Below, one piece after another: positions 37,740-52,015 of a stretch of DNA of 64,000 nt. This DNA comes from Loxodes magnus (Eukaryota; Ciliophora; Karyorelictea; Loxodida; Loxodidae), in contig CAMPDV010000010.1 in the NCBI GenBank assembly GCA_946699065.1, forward strand, positions 868,001-932,000, in the 5' to 3' direction. Under the pieces are notes generated by a model. The model was given only the letters and a program-made list of their open reading frames with translations. It made no database searches and was not told the origin of the DNA. Both the position numbers and the translations under genes were made by a program. Positions within the stretch are counted from its first letter, which is position 1; each line of letters starts with the position of its first letter.

Positions 37740-39989
37740 TCATTCTATCATTGATTAGTTTTACTTTTCACTCTTATTGAATAGGAAAGACACATCATTA
37801 CTCTTGCTAAAAGCTTTCTTTTATTACTGAAATTTAGGAGTATTTTGGAGTTTAACCCCTAGAACCAAGAGATCCCCGTCTAGTTAAAATTTTTTTGTTA
37901 GCTTATTTATATTGATAATATTTTAATCTTTTAATGATTTCATACTTTAGTTTATTGTCGTTTTGGTCTATTGCTGTTGATTTCTATATGCTTAAGCAAA
38001 GTTCTTTATAGTATCTAGAACCTATTTCTTCTATAATAAATCAAGTTTTTACTAATCATTTTGTCCATTTATTTACTTTTCAGTTTTGTAATTTACAGAT
38101 TCAAACTCTTAGTCCTTTTATATTAGCTTATCTTATGTTAGTTTGCTATCAATCTCTGATGTGTTGATTGGTAATACTGAGTCGTGTATTTAATTTTTCA
38201 CTATCTCTTTTGAGAATTTTCTTTTCTATTGATTTTGATTTACTTTCATAGTACTTCGAGTACTTTAAGTTAAATTCTAGAAGCTACTATTGAAGCTAAA
38301 ATTCTACAATTCGTCTTAAATTATGTTTATTAATTCAGTATTTAAGTTTAAAAAGCTTTGATCATTAGTATAGAAAGTTTCTTATTAGATAGGACTAGCA
38401 CTTACTTAATCGAAGCTCAAATCTATGTCATTTCTATATCTTTTTGAGTTTATATTCAAATACTCACTTGTCTTAAAGGTATTTAAAGAGGAAAAACTTT
38501 CATCATTATTTTCACGATTTTACACTTCTTAAGTTTTGCTTTGTAGGTTAGATTCTTTTACTTTACTTTTCTTGAAATTTTTGTAATTTTAACTTGATAT
38601 TACATTCTCCTCATTTTTTTTACTTTGTTTCACATTTTAGTTACTTTTAGTTTCTTCTTAGCTTTTTTAACTTTTTTATCTTGAAGATATTTTATTTCTA
38701 CTCTTGGTGGCTAAATCTTATTAATGAATTTTCTTGGTGTATTTTATTATCTACTACATTATTTTTTGGCCCTTTTGGTCACTTTACTCACTGCTCTTAT
38801 TTATCTAAGACTTTTTAGGACTTCTATTTGTTCTTAGCAAGTTACTATTTTAATTAATTTGAAGAGTTATTCCATTCTACTTCTCTTACACTAAAGATTT
38901 AGGGGTACTGAAGTAATGTTAGATTTATGAGCTAAAATATCCTTAGTTTATTACTCTGCTTGATTGCTTATTTTTATCATTAGAAGGAGATTCTGTTGGA
39001 GTGTGCTGAGAACTATTCTTCCAGCTCAAAATTTCTTAAGTTTGTGTTTAGCTTAATTTAGTTTATTCGTTCTATTTATCACATTTTTTGTTTGTTACCT
39101 TTTCCTAATTTTTGATTAACTATGAAGTTGATTTTTCTCAAAGACTTATCTAACTTTAGTTAAGATTCTTTGCAGAATTATTTTAAACCTACTAGCTTAT
39201 CTTATAAAACAACTAGGGATTAATAACACTTTAGCTCTTCAAATGAATTGCCTTACTTGATTACTTCATCTCATTATTAGTTTAAGATCTTTCATTACTT
39301 TAGTCAGCTTTTATTTTATCTTTCAGGTTACTTTATTTCTATTCTTTAGCATTATTCTTCAAAGTTTGGTGCTGATCGTTATTTAACTGAGATTTTGATC
39401 TTTAGTGCATCTAAACAATTTTAGGTTGATATGATTACTTTTTTATAGCTTGCTATTACATTAAACACTAATTATCTTATCCTAACTTTGGTGTAGAGCG
39501 TTGATTACGCATTCAACTATTTAAATTGCTATCAATAAGCAGCTTAAATTTCTTAAACTATTATTGCTTTTTATTCTTAAACTTATCTTTATAAAACTGA
39601 ATTTCTTACATATGCTTACTCTAATTTTCTTTTTCACTATTTTAAATCTTCATTTTTCTTTAGAAATTTTGACTATCTACTGCAGAGATCTTTCTAGGGC
39701 CATTCAATATTTTTATCTTTTTGCACTTGCTATTTTAGCTGTTTATATTACCTGATGAATTTGGCTTAAAAGACCCTTCAATTGCTATATTTAGTAAACT
39801 AGAGTTTAAGCTATTGTTTACGTCTTTACAAGGTTTTTCACTTTTCTGTGAATCCAAACGCCTAACTTATTAGAATTCCTATTATTCAGTTATTTCTGAT
39901 TTCAGACTTGAACTTTCAGATATTTTCCTCTAAAATTTTTCAGGCTCTGAGTTCTTTCTAAGATGAGATTTTTCAAAAAAAGAGTGCAT
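37740..39989 (-). CDS. Large low-complexity Lys/Asn/Ser/Gln-rich protein
   Basis: 749 residues in a single frame, ATG 39989, TGA 37742-37740, with only two or three TGAs read as Trp over 2.2 kb. That is far fewer than chance in DNA of this composition. Composition is dominated by K, N, S and Q; there are no obvious coiled coils longer than a few heptads and no membrane segment. Repeated motifs of the type SPKKSQINKS and NKKCDKQNE suggest a basic, disordered, perhaps nuclear or cytoskeleton-binding protein. The C-terminus is better ordered (VLDTIKNFAQAYRNQQQ, LDGDLLVLGVKLQNTPKF). No family recognised. Confidence 0.75.
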
Positions 39990-40136
39990 TTTAATAATTT
40001 TTTAGTATAAAAACAGTTAAAAAGTAATATACTATGGAGTTATCATCAAAGTCTTAAAATTAACCTTATTAAAGATATGAGGAGATAAGTAGAAATCAAT
40101 TATTTAATAATTTAGCTATTTTTATATAAAAGAATA

Positions 40137-41826
<1,690 letters not shown>

Positions 41827-43296
41827 TTTAATCTTAGGAGTAGATATCAAAACTATTTTAATTGTTGAATTTAATCTTAATGTGCAACTACTTTTCTTAA
41901 ACGCTACTGCATTTATTAAGGATTTGAATTACTTATTTTTAATTATTCTTTTGGTTATATTTTGATTTTCTCTTATATTGCATAAATAATAGTCATATCA
42001 TTTAAGAATTAAGTACTCTGAAGCTTCTTTAGTTGCATTTGGCATTATATTGTTGGATCTATTTTCTACACTATCGTTAGGATAGATATTGCTTTTTAAA
42101 TAAATGCTTTAAGTTTTAGATAAACATATATACAAGAGCACTCTTATATAATATTAAAGTATAGGCATAAAGCAATAACTAATTGATATGCATTCTATAA
42201 GATAAGGTTAATTAATATTATAACAGTTTAAAGCATCTAATTAAGTCCCTGCTATATCTGTTTGATAATAAGAATAAAGCATTAAAGGATATAATAGCCC
42301 CTTAAAATTAGGAAAATGCTAGTACTATAGAAGATTTTAATATTTTAAGGATATCTGTTCTTTATAAGATAATATTTTCTGTATTAAGTCTAACTAGAAA
42401 AAACTAATTACATATCATTATACTAATTAATATAGATATAACCTTTTTTCTTCATTTACTATATCAGATATACTTTTAGTTATTTTACTTCTTATATTGG
42501 TAGGGAAAAGATACTTTTTATATTATTAATCAATCATGTTTTGCAGATTAGATAAAGCTCTTATTTTAAACTTGATTAAGGAGCCATTTTAATAAATATT
42601 AGTTTCTCTTTTTATTAAAGCTTTTTCCCCTAATTTATATATCTACAGTATTTAGCTTAATCTGTTTTTTATTGTCATTAAACCTAGTTTTGCTTAGCAA
42701 GATTTGGGCTATTCTTAATATTTTTTCCGATAAGTGAGATAAATGCAAAGATTTTTCTTAGTCCTTAACATTAGATAGTAAATTTATCCACTATATTCTA
42801 TTTTTTTCTTCTTATTCTAAAGAATTTTTTATATAAAATCTCACCATCAATTAGCATATAAACCCTCTTATTAAAATCTCAAATAGAGACTAAAGAAAAG
42901 AAAATATTAGTTAACTTACCATTAGAAGAGAAAGTAACTATTTGCTAAACCTTTTGCTTAGCTTTCCTGGTATATAATTAGTAGCAAGTTTTTAGTAGTT
43001 TTTAATTTAAAAGTTCAAAGCCATATATTTAATATTTATCCGGCTTGAAAATTTGAAATTTAGTAAAAGTTAAATTATAATTTAAATTAAAAATACAATT
43101 TTTTAGGACTGTATATATACTTTTCTTTAAATCAATAAAAATAATGTCTATATAATAAAATTCGAATTTTATATGCAAATAATTAAAATAGTATATGGAG
43201 ATATTTATGGCTTTATAAGTATTTTTCTTAAGAAGATAAAAGGATAAAGTTTACTGATTTAACTCTTTATTAAAAGAAAATTTTAAACCATAAAAG
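41827..43296. other. AT-rich spacer; left edge of duplicated segment
   Basis: No gene seen. From about 42900 onward the sequence resembles 52910-53237, so the duplication starts in this spacer. Confidence 0.5.
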
Positions 43297-45585
43297 TTAT
43301 TCCTCTTTTTCAATTTCCATGAATTTAAGTATTTTTTTGTCAATTAAGTTGAATAACTTGATATCTACTGGATCCTCTGCTTTCTAGTTGATAACTTTAT
43401 TGCAGAACTCAAGTACCTTATCTAGTTCTTAATGGATTTTAATACTATTTAAGGTTTCTTTTTTCTGTAATTTAAATTAAGGTGACAGTGAGAATTCATT
43501 TTAACAATCTAAATCAACTTCTTTCTATCAGACAGTAGGTTTAGAGATATAGTTGAATACGATTAATTGATTATCATCAAATATTATTTATTTTAATTTT
43601 TCTATTTCTATCATTTTTTTTACTAAGTAGTCAGCTTCTAAATAATCTTTGATCATCTCTTCTGCTTTTTCAAAAATTTCTATTTTCTTTTAGTTTTCAT
43701 TCTTTATTTAAAGTTCTTAATTCTATTTATTGCATCTTTTAAATATCTTGTTGAAATAGTATTAGAAAAAATTCGTTTTAAAGCTATTCTGTTCTTTATT
43801 TCTAGTTCTTAAATAATCTATTTTTTTATCAATTGGCATTTGAAGATTTAATCGTTTAGTGGATTTATTACTAGTTTATGGTTCTTATTTAAAGCTTTAT
43901 TCAGATGTAGGATATCATTTTTAACTCGTTTCATTCAAACTTTCTTTCGGTATTTAGTAATCCTTTCCTTGTTATTTTTTCTCTCCAAATTTATAGATAA
44001 GGGGATTCGAAAATTTAGGATTTTCAATTTCATCGATAGTTTGATTATTTTATAGAATTTCCTCTTCTTTTTTCTAATTTTAAAACGAATCTGTTAAAAT
44101 GTCAGGTGATATCTTTACTCTTTCTGAGTTCTCTTTTACTTATTGAATATTTTGCTTGGCTATTTGATATATTTATTACTAACTCACATTTATAGAACTT
44201 TCATTTTTTATATCTTTAGCTTAATCTTTATTTTCATCAATGGAGATAACTTCTAAATCTTAAGTGTGAAAATCCACTCTCGTCATTTCGTTCTTTAACG
44301 GTTTTTTGCGCGTGCTTTTTCAGTTATTTTATCATCCAGAAGCCAATTATTCGCAACTAAGATTAAAATCAATACCACCAGTCTATGGATAAATTTTTTT
44401 GCTAGGTTTCTTTTAGGTTTACGAAGAACTAAGCGTTTAATTTGTTTAAAGCTGCTTATCTTGAAAATCTTCTCATTCAAAAATATCATTAACAAACTTA
44501 TTTGCGAAGGCATATTAAGCATAGATTCTTACCAAGAAAGAGCAAGTTATAAGAATAATATTAAGAGTACCTCCTATCTAAGCAATTACATCTTGGAATT
44601 TCTTGTACCTTCTCTTATATTATAATATGAAGTCAGAAGAGTGAATATATAACTAAAAAAAATAAGGATTTTCTTATTAAAAGTTAGCAGAAAAATCATC
44701 TTAACTTCTTTCTATTAAAATATCCCTTTACGTATAAGAGTTTTCCAATAAAAAGCCATCATCAGTTATAATCTCAATGGATTTGATGAACATAATACTT
44801 TATTTAGAGGAATACATATCAATAGTTCAAAATTATTCATTAAGCTTGTCTTTGATAGGCTGTTCGTAATTAGAAATATCGATTATTTTGTCAGTATTTG
44901 TGAGCTAAAAATAAAAGTTATTTTAAACTAACTTCTGAATTTCACTTTATGAAGCACATATAATATCTGAATCTGATGAGTTCTAGCACACTTTTACTTT
45001 TATATATAAACCACTCATATTAATTTCAGTTCATCAACCTCCTACTTAAAATGTTTCTTGGTCAATACACTAGCTGTGTTAATAATTTGAGAGCGGTCTA
45101 TTGAATTAGTCTTCAAATCCTTTAAAATAGCTAATATCGCACTATTTTGAAGGAATAGGCTAAGTATAGATATTATCAGGAGTTTGAATAATATATCCTA
45201 TTTCAATGGAGAAATATTGAGGTTATATTTCAATAATTTAAGTCTCATTTGACAATGCAAAGGTCAAAGTGAAATTATTCTTTCCAATGTACTACCATGG
45301 AGCTTATTCTTATTTTATGACTTAAGAAATAACATTTGGATTTGTTTTATTAACCATATCACTTCCCATATTAAAAAAGGCAAGCAAAAATAGTCCGTAA
45401 GTGCAAACAGATAAGAAAGTCCCAAAAAATGTATGGAATCCATTAAATCTTTTGTAAGTCAGTCTAATTTGAGTAGGGTAAATATCAAAAAAATATAAAA
45501 GATTTAATTCCATTTTTTATTTATCTTCTATTATATTTACTTCATTCTTAACTAAAAGACAAATGCTCACTTAAAGTCTTTTAAC
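42900..45585. repeat. Duplicated segment, copy A
   Basis: Matches 52910-55530 in the two-TM gene, in about 70 bp upstream of its ATG (both carry a near-identical TTTTATTTATCTTCTATTAT stretch) and in 3' flanking sequence. Looser similarity seems to continue towards 46.2 kb and 56.1 kb. Edges are by eye. Confidence 0.75.
43297..45513 (-). CDS. Two-TM ciliate membrane protein, copy 1
   Basis: 738 residues, ATG 45513. TM1 lies about residues 28-50 (FHTFFGTFLSVCTYGLFLLA) after a short MELNLLYFFDIYPTQIRLTY start. A ~260-residue lumenal or extracellular domain with paired Cys (about 125, 149, 176, 186) follows. TM2 lies about 313-333, preceded by YKRRYKKFQDVIAQIGG. The ~400-residue Gln/Lys-rich cytoplasmic tail ends LFNLIDKKILKFMEIEKEE. 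The layout resembles a family of ciliate membrane proteins of unknown role. TAA/TAG are Gln throughout. No TGA follows in frame nearby. The coordinates stop at TAA 43299-43297; alternatively a 24-nt intron (43265-43288) would create a split TGA. Close paralogue at 53238-55454. Confidence 0.75.
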
Positions 45586-47040
45586 TATTTCAAAATAGAA
45601 GAAACTTAAAATCAAAAATAAGTTTTCCAAATAATCTGATTGTTGCTTTATTAATTTTAGATAAGACAGAAGATAAAAAATATTTAATATTTTGAATCTC
45701 ATCTTATCCTTCCATTAGTGATAAATTGCTGCCTTTAATTTACAAAGTTTTAGCTTTAGCATTTAACTTTAGTAAATATAATTTTAGTTTCTATTTTAAA
45801 TGAGTCAGTAATATAAAAATTAGCAATACGCTGAACTTTGAGTCATTCTTTTATTATTTTAATTGGATCTTAGAGTCCATAGAAATTAATATTGTAGCAA
45901 ACTATAAGATATATAAATAATCTTATTATTGCTATATATCTTGCTATCTACTTTTCTATCTTTTTCGAATTTTATTTATAATCTCTCTTCAGAATAGCCA
46001 ACTCAATTAGCTGTGTTACATGATTATCAACTAATCCCTTGCAAGTGTTGTCTTCAAAAGAATTCTTTCAGAGGGAATAATAAAAGGATGTCTACTTCCT
46101 AAGTAGCTAAAGCTTATTTACGATTACTAAATTTAAATAATTTTCTAATTAAATTAAATTATAAAATTGAAGTAAAGTATGCAATAAATTAAAGTAGCTT
46201 TAGTTATAATTTAGATTATTTCATTTTTTAATTATATACTTTTCATTATTTCTAAATGCTAATACTTAAAAACTAGAACTTAGAAAGATAAGTATTTTAC
46301 CTAGATTTATAGAATCTTTGTTATTTTATTTTATAATAATCTATTCCAATTACTTACTTTAATCTTTTAGTCCTCAATGAAACATTTTTAATTTATAATA
46401 ATTTAGATAAAGTTTGTATAGGCAAAATTGTCATTAAATCTTAAGATCATTATTAATATTTAGCGCTTTTTTAATATTATCCCTATATTAATTTAATATT
46501 TTTTAAGTTCATTTCTAAATAAAATAAAAGAGTTTTTAGAGTACTAAAACTAGAAACAATCTAGATTATTTATTTAAAACCTAACTCTTAGCATCTACTA
46601 AAATAATAAAGATAACTTTAATCTTATTTTCAAAAGCTAAATTAAGTCCTCATTATTCTAATTCCTTTAAATTATTTATCTTTACCATTTTTATTTCTAT
46701 TAAACTTAAATTAAGGCAAGAAGTTCAAAAGTAGGATTTATTAAGTTAATATTTATACTACAATTTTCTAACTACATCATTAAATTATAAATAATCAAAT
46801 TTTAGCATTTAAAATATAAGCTTATGGTGCATAAGTTAATAGAATAGGGTTATTTATATTTAATAGTGCATAATCTAAGTATTATTGTTATTAGTATAAT
46901 TATCCTCTTTCTTTTAATAATTAAGTCTTTAAGCTATAATAATCTCATTCATAGATCTTACATACTTTCAATTATGAATGCTCTTTTCTTAGATCTGTAT
47001 ATATTTAATATTTTATTATAATTATAAGTTATTATAAAAT
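45514..47040. other. AT-rich spacer
   Basis: First ~70 bp conserved with 55455-55530. Beyond that, scattered similarity to 55.5-56.1 kb and no gene. Confidence 0.5.
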
Positions 47041-47513
47041 AATGGCTTCTATGAAAAACATACCTTTCTTGATTAATATCTTAAAAATAAGAATAATAAC
47101 TCATTCAGACCGAAGAAAAACCTTAACAATAAGAGTAAAATTAATCTTAAGAGTAGTTTGTACAAAAGTGCATCAATAGCAAATATCTAGGAAGAATGTA
47201 CATAATTAAAATAAAAAGTAGAAAAATAAGAATAATACTAGATAAAATAGACAAACAACTATAACTTTAATTTTCATCTATAGATGAGGCTATAATTAAG
47301 ATCTAAGCTTAAATAGTTCAAAAATTAAACGAGACTGATTAATAATTTATAAAAATAAAAATTAGTTTAATACATTTGTTAAAAGTAACATCATTACAAA
47401 AAATGCTGAAAAAACTCAGAAATTTATAAAAATAAATAAATCATTTTAAACGATTTATTTATAATCTGACTAAAAAAGTTGACTAAACTATAGATAAAAA
47501 TTCTTTAATTTGA
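47041..47513 (+). other. Possible small multi-exon gene, unresolved
   Basis: Protein-like stretches appear in shifting plus-strand frames: NKSKINLKSSLYKSASIANI then QEECTQLKQKVEKQEQ, and later IDEAIIKIQAQIVQKLNETD running to FIYNLTKKVDQTIDKNSLI and TGA 47511. They could be joined by tiny introns (for example one of 23 nt starting GTGCATC), but no ATG is placed convincingly. In such AT-rich DNA, Lys/Gln/Ile-rich translations arise easily, so this may be spurious. Confidence 0.25.
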
Positions 47514-48306
47514 GTTGCAACTAACCTAAAAATAGTTTTTTCAAGAATCCATCAAATCTAAAATAGCTAAGCAAATATTAGATAGTTAAGAAATCAAAAT
47601 TATAAATTGTATTATCTAATAAATCCTAGCTTTATCTTATTAAAATTTGGGTATTTTTTGTTTATGCAATTAATGACTCAAATTCAAAGCAATTAATGTT
47701 ATTGATAGCTAATTATAGCCTTTAAACACTCTAAGCTGCTTATTTAATCCACGAATTGAGATTCAAATATCTTCATAACTCAAAATAAGACTTGAAAGAT
47801 AATTTTCTTTTATTAAGTTAACCTTTTTTAGGAAGTTGATACATTGAGTTAAGCAATTTCTAATAGACAGTTTATTTAAATGAATTAATACGCAAAGTTA
47901 AACATTAATTATTTGATTATTTATAATTTTTTAATAAACTGCTTTTTAAAGAATTTCGTATCTTTTGCTATTCTACTTGTCATTTTCATTTTGTATATAC
48001 TTTAAACCATTGAATGCCACAACCATTATCATATAATTTCTTTTTTAGATTATAATGAATAGTAATAAAATATCTAAACATTAATTTAGAATAAAAAAAT
48101 GTTGCTTATTATTTGTTGATTTCAATTAAAAACTGAGTAGTGTTTTACTATAATAAGAAAAATTTAGATATTTTTAATTTTTAAGGCATATAAAAATATA
48201 CTATTTTATCTTTTTATTTAATTACACTAAATCTTTCTTTTCTATTTTTATATAATGATAATAATAATAATCTATTATAGTGGATTTTCTTTTATCACTT
48301 TTAAGT
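47514..48306. other. AT-rich spacer
   Basis: Nothing recognisable. Confidence 0.5.
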
Positions 48307-49917
48307 TCAATTTATTTGCTTTAAAATATTTCTACTGTTTTTTCGAATTTGCTCTTATATTTCTTATTCAACTTCTTCATCTTGCTCTGAGTTTCAGTCC
48401 TCTTTTTCCACTTTTGATATAGCGAATCCAATAGTTTCTTTAAACATATTTCTCATTATTCGCTTCCGTTATTTTTTTTTGTAATTATATTCCTGATAAA
48501 AATTTCTATAAATTTTACCTTCTTCTGCGTGTAATATATTTAGATCAGATTTCTCCGAAAATATTTTTTCCTCAATTCTTACTTTATATTAAACTATTAA
48601 CATTGCTTTACTAAATATACTTTAGTCTTGCAGAATCAACGACTTAATCTATTTTCTGCCTGTAGATATAATCGTAATTTTCAACTTTTTCAATATTCAT
48701 AGGGTCTCCATTGTTTTAGTTTTTCTAGTTATTAATTGTGCTTATAAAGTAAATTAATTGATTCTTTCTTCTATTTATTTTAGTTGAAAATTTACTTCTT
48801 GCGTTTCCGATTTGCCGCCGACTTTCTTTTTAAATTAAACATTTTATTGCTGAATCTTCACCACAGTTTTTCTCAAGCCCTAAATTTTTCGTTTAATTCT
48901 AAAGACTAAAAATTTTAAGATTTGTTCTCTGAGAACAGTTATTATATTTCTTTTAGTGATTCATTGTTAAGGTTATTTATTTTTTGAAGGAGAGGTATAA
49001 TTCATTTTTTATTTATAATAATCACTATACCTACTATTTGTAATTTCAGGTATGAGGTACATCTAAATAAGAATAATAATTCAATTGATTATTGTGAATC
49101 TTCTTTAATAGATTAACTACTTTTTATTCTTTAAGTATAAGTTTCTAAATCTAGTTTTTCTTCGATCTCCTTTGCTATCTTGAGTTTCAATTTTGATCTT
49201 ATACTTTAGATATAATTATTTCATTTTACAATATAATCTAATACACTCTGCTTGGACTTATATTTTTCAATACATAGCAAACTTCCATTTCTATTCAGTT
49301 GGTATGTCAGGTAGGTTAAGAGGCCATATTTAACAATTTATTTCTATAATAAAATTTTTTTCTATCTAATTATAAAATTTCTCTGCTTGGTATCACCAAG
49401 TAATTTGCTATTATGAGTTAAAATCCGACTGTAGCTCTTCGGTCTACCATATGGACTTCATCATCATCTTCATAATTTATTAAATCCTGACTTATTATAA
49501 ACATCTCTTTCTTCTGGGATTTTAATTCCTCTTCAAGTTTTTTATGCTTCTAATAAGTTGATGAATCAGCTGTTTCATCTACTTAGAGTCCATTTGTTCT
49601 ATTTCGATATTGTCTAAATCAAAGGTAATAGGATCTTTTTGAATTGTCATACTTTACCTTTTTCGTTTATTTTTTATTTTTCCGTTATTATTTTTATTGA
49701 TTCATTTGAATGGTTTCTTTTTTCAGTTTCCAATGGAAATGTTGAGAGTTGTGTTAGCTTTCTGTTCTAAATTTTATCTCAGTTCTTACTTATCCTTTGA
49801 TGGAAGAAATCCTCTTTATTTTAATTAGTAGGAGTTAATATTCTTTATAAGTTCTTCTAATCTATTAGAAAATTCTGGTTATTTTTATTAAGAAGAGCGT
49901 TAAGTTGAAGAAGACAT
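48307..49917 (-). pseudogene. Frame-disrupted gene or multi-intron gene, unknown
   Basis: ATG 49917 opens a convincing N-terminus (MSSSTQRSSQQKQPEFSNRL, then EELIKNINSYQL) and the 3' end is convincing too (ETIGFAISKVEKEDWNSEQD running to TGA 48309-48307 in the same frame). Between them the best coding signal jumps between all three frames: KKLEEELKSQKKEMFIISQD with NYEDDDEVHMVDRRATVGF, then AKEIEEKLDLETYTQRI, then NIEKVENYDYIYRQKIDQV. Candidate introns of 23 nt (starting GTAAAG) and 17 nt (starting GTATTG) fix two of the jumps but not all. In the single ATG-to-TGA frame, TGA is about as frequent as expected by chance, so either many tiny introns or decay. No family recognised. Confidence 0.45.
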
Positions 49918-50299
49918 GGTGATAATACGTGCTTCTGGTTTTCTCTCCTGTTCTAAGAAGGTGGTAAAAAAACCCTTCTTGAAGCCAGCAATTTTATATT
50001 ATATATTTTAAGCTATAATATATTTTTTATTTTATAAATGCTTTTCCCAATTTACCAAACAATTGAGTTTTTTGGATTTCTATTACTTTCTAGAAATTTT
50101 CTCACCCATATGATTTTTATTAATTTTATTATTTCTTTATTTGCATTTTATAATTTTATTATTGAATATTTGATAAAATTTAAGGCTAATATTGTGGAAA
50201 TAATTTAAAGCAAAAATAAACAAATCAAAAAACTAATAAAGGTAAGAAAATTTTTTAATTCTTTTATCTTTTCTTTTTTATCTATTTCTTGAAAGATTT
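49918..50299. other. Spacer with element shared with 57.4-57.5 kb
   Basis: The ~60 bp upstream of ATG 49917 resemble the sequence around 57420-57500 (a shared GGAGAGAAAA-CAGAAGCA word set), consistent with common descent of the two 5' regions. The rest is AT-rich. Confidence 0.5.
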
Positions 50300-51024
50300 T
50301 TAATACTTTACCTTCCAGTATTCAGAAGTATATATTACGTTACAATTGTCTTATATACTAGTTTCCTCTATGACAATAAATTCTTATTTTTAATAATTTT
50401 TGCTTTAATTTTGATCTTCTTCCAACTCCGAAACATCTTATAATTATAAACTAAAAGTAGAGTTGATTTACAGTAATACCATTTCTTTCTAGAAATTTTA
50501 ATATTTAAATTGCAGTTTGTTCCCATTTGTTTGATATTTAATTTTATAGCTATCTTTCTACTCTCTCACTATTCATTTTAAATAAATGTCCTATCCTATT
50601 CCTGAATTAGAAATTTACTCGTGAATATATTTTTAATTTCGTTGATTGTGATTAAGTTTTTATTCTACTTATTTAAATAATTTTAGCTATCTATTATTTA
50701 TTTTATTGACTTGAATATTTTTTTTCTTCAAAGTTTTAACACATTTTCATTAATCTCTAATCTCTTCTTTTAATAAAAAAATTATTTAAATTCACATACA
50801 ATATTTTTTAATCTTCAGTGCTTATTTATTGTTCAGTTTTCTTTAATTCTAGTATTTCTCTTTAAGTGAAGCTTTTTCTAGTTTTAAAAAGCTAAATAAC
50901 AGTCTCCCTTTTATTACTTTCTTTCTCAACTTTTTCTTAATTAATTTAAAACTTCTATTATAGCTTTTTCTACTTTTTTATATGCTTGATATCATATTAT
51001 TACATCTAGATTAACTTTTTCCAT
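50300..51024 (-). other. Coding trace, frame unresolved
   Basis: A stretch near 50780-50960 reads INQEKVEKESNKRETVIQLF, then KTRKSFTQREILELKKTEQQ and ISTEDQKILYVN, more acidic and ordered than background. It is not in frame with the nearest ATG (51024) without an intron, and no end is clear. It could be an exon of a broken or multi-intron gene. Confidence 0.3.
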
Positions 51025-51195
51025 ATTAAGATTAGCTTAAAAAACTTATTACATGCCATTAAACTAATTATAAAGATATATAATGAATTTTATTATTAGT
51101 TATATAAATTAGTTATTTTAAATGTTTTACCTTATATTTAAGTAAGACAAAGATAGCTTATACCGTATTAGACCATATATACAAATACAAATACA

Positions 51196-52015
51196 AAATT
51201 AAATGTTTGGCGTTCTTGGAGGCATTTTAACCTCTTTCTCACCAGCCTCTAGATTACTCTAAAGGCTAAATATAAAAGTTTAAATGTCTCTAAAATCCTT
51301 CTCCTTGCTATGCATGTTGTCATTGAATTATTATTTCGCCAGATACTTGATATCTTTTCCTTGCTAATTTCTTACAATATAATCTTTCTCTTATTCTTGA
51401 TAGTTTTAGCTGTTATTGTCTCTTCTTTTTATTCTCCAACTTCTTCTATTAGATTCAGTATCTTATTTAAAGTTTTAAAATTTCTTGCATTATTTCCATA
51501 GATGCGATCGAGAGCTATAATAATTGCATTTTTTTTATTCTCATTTAGGTTTTAATCTTGAGTTTTTCCTTCGATTATCATTTGAATCATTTCCATATTT
51601 TTTTAGGCGCTGCAATTTTTGTGATTTTCTTGTATTTTTTCTATTTTGTGACCAGTTCTATCTGCTTCTATTATTAGTGTTATGATTAGTTTTTCTGGTC
51701 TTGTGAATCATTTCAAAATGCCTTAAGGTCTCTTTCTTAGGTCTTAAGTCTCGATTCCATTTCCTCTGCAAGTTCCAATTTTTCCATTAACTTCTTATTA
51801 TCTTTCTTCACATTTTTGACCTCTTCCTAGAGTTCAAACACCACTTTTAACAGCTAATTATAGCTTATTTATTACTCTGTGATAAGATTGGAGGCTTTCG
51901 TACTCTTAACATTTTTAGTCTATTTCTTCGGCATTTCTTTAGAAGTATGAGATTCGATTTGAAGGATGACCTTTTTGGTTCTCTTCCCCTGGTCCTAGTC
52001 TCTCTAGGATGTCAT
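51196..52015 (-). pseudogene. Frame-disrupted coiled-coil gene, unknown
   Basis: From ATG 52015 a good coiled-coil N-terminus is read (YNQLLKVVFELQEEVKNVKK, then MEKLELAEEMESRLKTQERD). After about 100 codons the signal moves to a second frame (LIIEADRTGHKIEKIQE, NAIIIALDRIYGNNARNFKT) and then to a third (KDIKYLAKQQFNDNMHSKEK ending NLEAGEKEVKMPPRTPNI). The first jump has no GT between the frames, which argues for an indel rather than an intron. The GC content of the 5' third is higher than the surroundings. Probable pseudogene or a segment with assembly errors. Confidence 0.4.

Noticed and set aside
51700-52015. Slightly GC-richer block as a transferred or mobile element
   Set aside because: The higher GC matches a coding start (coiled coil from ATG 52015). 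No terminal repeats or mobile-element proteins are visible.
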